Shown one piece after another: positions 24,498 through 25,089 of a DNA stretch of 25,089 nucleotides; positions within the stretch are counted from its first letter, which is position 1; every line of letters begins with the position of its first letter. Under the pieces are notes generated by a model, which searched no databases, was not told where the DNA came from, and saw only the letters and a list, made by a program, of their open reading frames with translations. The position numbers and the translations under genes are program-made. Source of the DNA: a virus; IMG/VR virus record IMGVR_UViG_3300020159_002604, positions 1 to 25,089 of that record. One strand, given 5' to 3'.

Positions 24498-24644
24498 TTA
24501 TTTTCCTTGACCTCTATATCTTTTACGAGCTTTATTACGAGACGTAGCAGAATACTTGGTATGAGCACCACAACCTTGCTTGGTCTTCTTGGGAAGAGAT
24601 TCGATTACCTGCTTTCCACCACCCGATGATTTTTTAATTGCCAT
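24498..24644 (-). CDS. Very basic small protein, 48 aa (unknown function)
   Basis: The protein starts MAIKKSSGGGKQVIESLPKK and ends RNKARKRYRGQGK. It has 10 Lys and 4 Arg against one Glu, with a Gly-rich patch near the N-terminus and a strongly basic C-terminus (36-48). This composition suggests nucleic-acid or ribosome binding, or a packaged minor protein, but no named domain is recognised. AGGAGA lies six bases before the ATG, and the start overlaps the stop of the 54-aa gene (TAATG). A terminator follows, so it is last in its operon. I recall closely similar short proteins in cyanophages annotated only as hypothetical. One Cys is present (residue 25), with no metal-binding pattern. Confidence 0.8.
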   Translation of the reverse strand: MAIKKSSGGGKQVIESLPKKTKQGCGAHTKYSATSRNKARKRYRGQGK

Positions 24645-24808
24645 TAATTTTCTCCTATAATTTCAGTTTCAATTTCATTTGGATTTGGAGAACCTGTCTG
24701 ATAAAATTGTTCCGACAGATCCTCCATAGTATTAAAGTATTCTTCTTCTGTAAGATTGGAATAAATTTTACGACCCTTACAGATTATATTGTAAGATTCG
24801 TTAGACAT
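24644..24808 (-). CDS. Small acidic protein, 54 aa (unknown function)
   Basis: The protein starts MSNESYNIICKGRKIYSNLT, continues with EEEYFNTMEDLSEQFYQTG (21-39) and ends IIGEN. It has about ten acidic against three basic residues. The middle is probably one or two amphipathic helices. No catalytic or metal-binding motif is seen. Both ends overlap neighbours by one base: TGATG with the glycosyltransferase-like gene upstream and TAATG with the 48-aa gene downstream. The three are therefore probably translated together. I recall similar short proteins in cyanophages, with no known function. Its strong negative charge beside a strongly basic partner could mean the two products interact, but this is inference. 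Confidence 0.78.
   Translation of the reverse strand: MSNESYNIICKGRKIYSNLTEEEYFNTMEDLSEQFYQTGSPNPNEIETEIIGEN
24651..24656 (-). promoter_or_regulatory. Shine-Dalgarno of the 48-aa gene
   Basis: AGGAGA, six bases before the ATG at 24644 and inside the last codons of the 54-aa gene. Among the stronger ribosome sites in the window. Confidence 0.65.
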
Positions 24809-25089
24809 CAAATCACTCTTGTCTTTTCGTGACCGACTCTAATGCGAGGATCGCACCAAATTTCAAATCCTGCTTCCTTTGCATCCAAACAGAATGATAC
24901 ATCTTCTCCGCACATATCCTGAACTTCTCCAGATTCAAAGACTTGCATCTTGGGGGCAAACCAGGGATACTTCATTTCGGAGTGTTCAAATACTCCGTGC
25001 TTAATCAGTAACCAACCAAATCCTGCATAATCAACGGTGAATGGTTTACGACGCTTTGAGATACTCTCAACAGTTTCGTGATTCATAAC
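24808..25089 (-). CDS. Glycosyltransferase-like protein, C-terminal part (runs off the right edge)
   Basis: The last 93 codons are visible. The frame is still open at base 25089, so the ATG at 25084-25086 is probably internal. The visible part has YAGFGWLLIKHGVF, then CGEDVSFCLDAKEAGFEIW, CDP and VGHEKT. This is the layout of the acceptor side of family-2-type (GT-A) glycosyltransferases, where GED supplies the acidic residue and a late His helps bind metal or the nucleotide. The family usually exceeds 200 residues, so more than half is outside the window. The stop overlaps the 54-aa gene start (TGATG). In T4-like marine phages such enzymes may modify surface glycans or phage proteins. The substrate cannot be told. 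Confidence 0.7.
   Translation of the reverse strand, partial: VMNHETVESISKRRKPFTVDYAGFGWLLIKHGVFEHSEMKYPWFAPKMQVFESGEVQDMCGEDVSFCLDAKEAGFEIWCDPRIRVGHEKTRVI

Noticed and set aside
25084-25086. ATG at the right edge as a true start of a 92-aa protein.
   Set aside because: The frame is open beyond it and the visible part covers only the C-terminal half of the family, so the real start is probably outside the window.
1-25089. CRISPR array, tRNA, insertion sequence, integration site or defence system.
   Set aside because: Looked for and not seen. The repeats present are protein-level modules in virion genes, and every gap between genes is short.

Overview
The window is the late structural region of a T4-like myovirus, most likely a marine cyanophage (Prochlorococcus or Synechococcus host). 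The evidence is A+T-rich sequence, the T4 baseplate gene order 25-6-7-8, T4-type late promoters (TATAAATA), a phage speD gene, and small and giant proteins of types I recall only from marine T4-like phages. Every supported gene is on the minus strand, so transcription and gene order run from right to left. Coding density is very high. No gap between genes exceeds about 105 bases, and I saw no tRNA, CRISPR array, insertion sequence or integration site.

Region 1 (about 25089-24400): the C-terminal part of a glycosyltransferase-like protein is followed by an acidic 54-residue protein and a very basic 48-residue protein. The three are joined by one-base stop/start overlaps (TGATG, TAATG). An intrinsic terminator closes the group.

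Region 2 (about 24440-23820): speD (S-adenosylmethionine decarboxylase, an auxiliary metabolic gene) is followed by a 58-residue protein. Two inverted repeats lie between them, one of them touching the downstream Shine-Dalgarno.

Region 3 (23821-8313): a late promoter starts the baseplate wedge series. It contains gp25 (133 aa), gp6 (629 aa), a giant 3871-aa protein in the gp7 position, and gp8 (514 aa, with its own late promoter). The first ~300 residues of the giant protein match the C-terminal core of T4 gp7. The rest is made of recurrent short beta-rich modules plus a YHYH-type domain. gp8 has the same kind of repeat inserted in it.

Region 4 (8313-1): a 2457-aa DUF4815-type virion protein is in the gp9/gp10 position. 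It is followed by overlapping small genes (66 aa, 56 aa), a late promoter, a 114-aa structural-looking protein, and the start of a fibre-like protein that runs off the left edge.

Together these genes would build the baseplate wedges and their peripheral, probably host-facing, extensions. The two giant proteins take up about three quarters of the window. The most unusual features are the elaboration of gp7 into a ~3900-residue protein, the sharing of one repeat family by three adjacent baseplate proteins, and late promoters that contain the stop codon of the preceding gene. I found no sign of a defence or mobile-element system.
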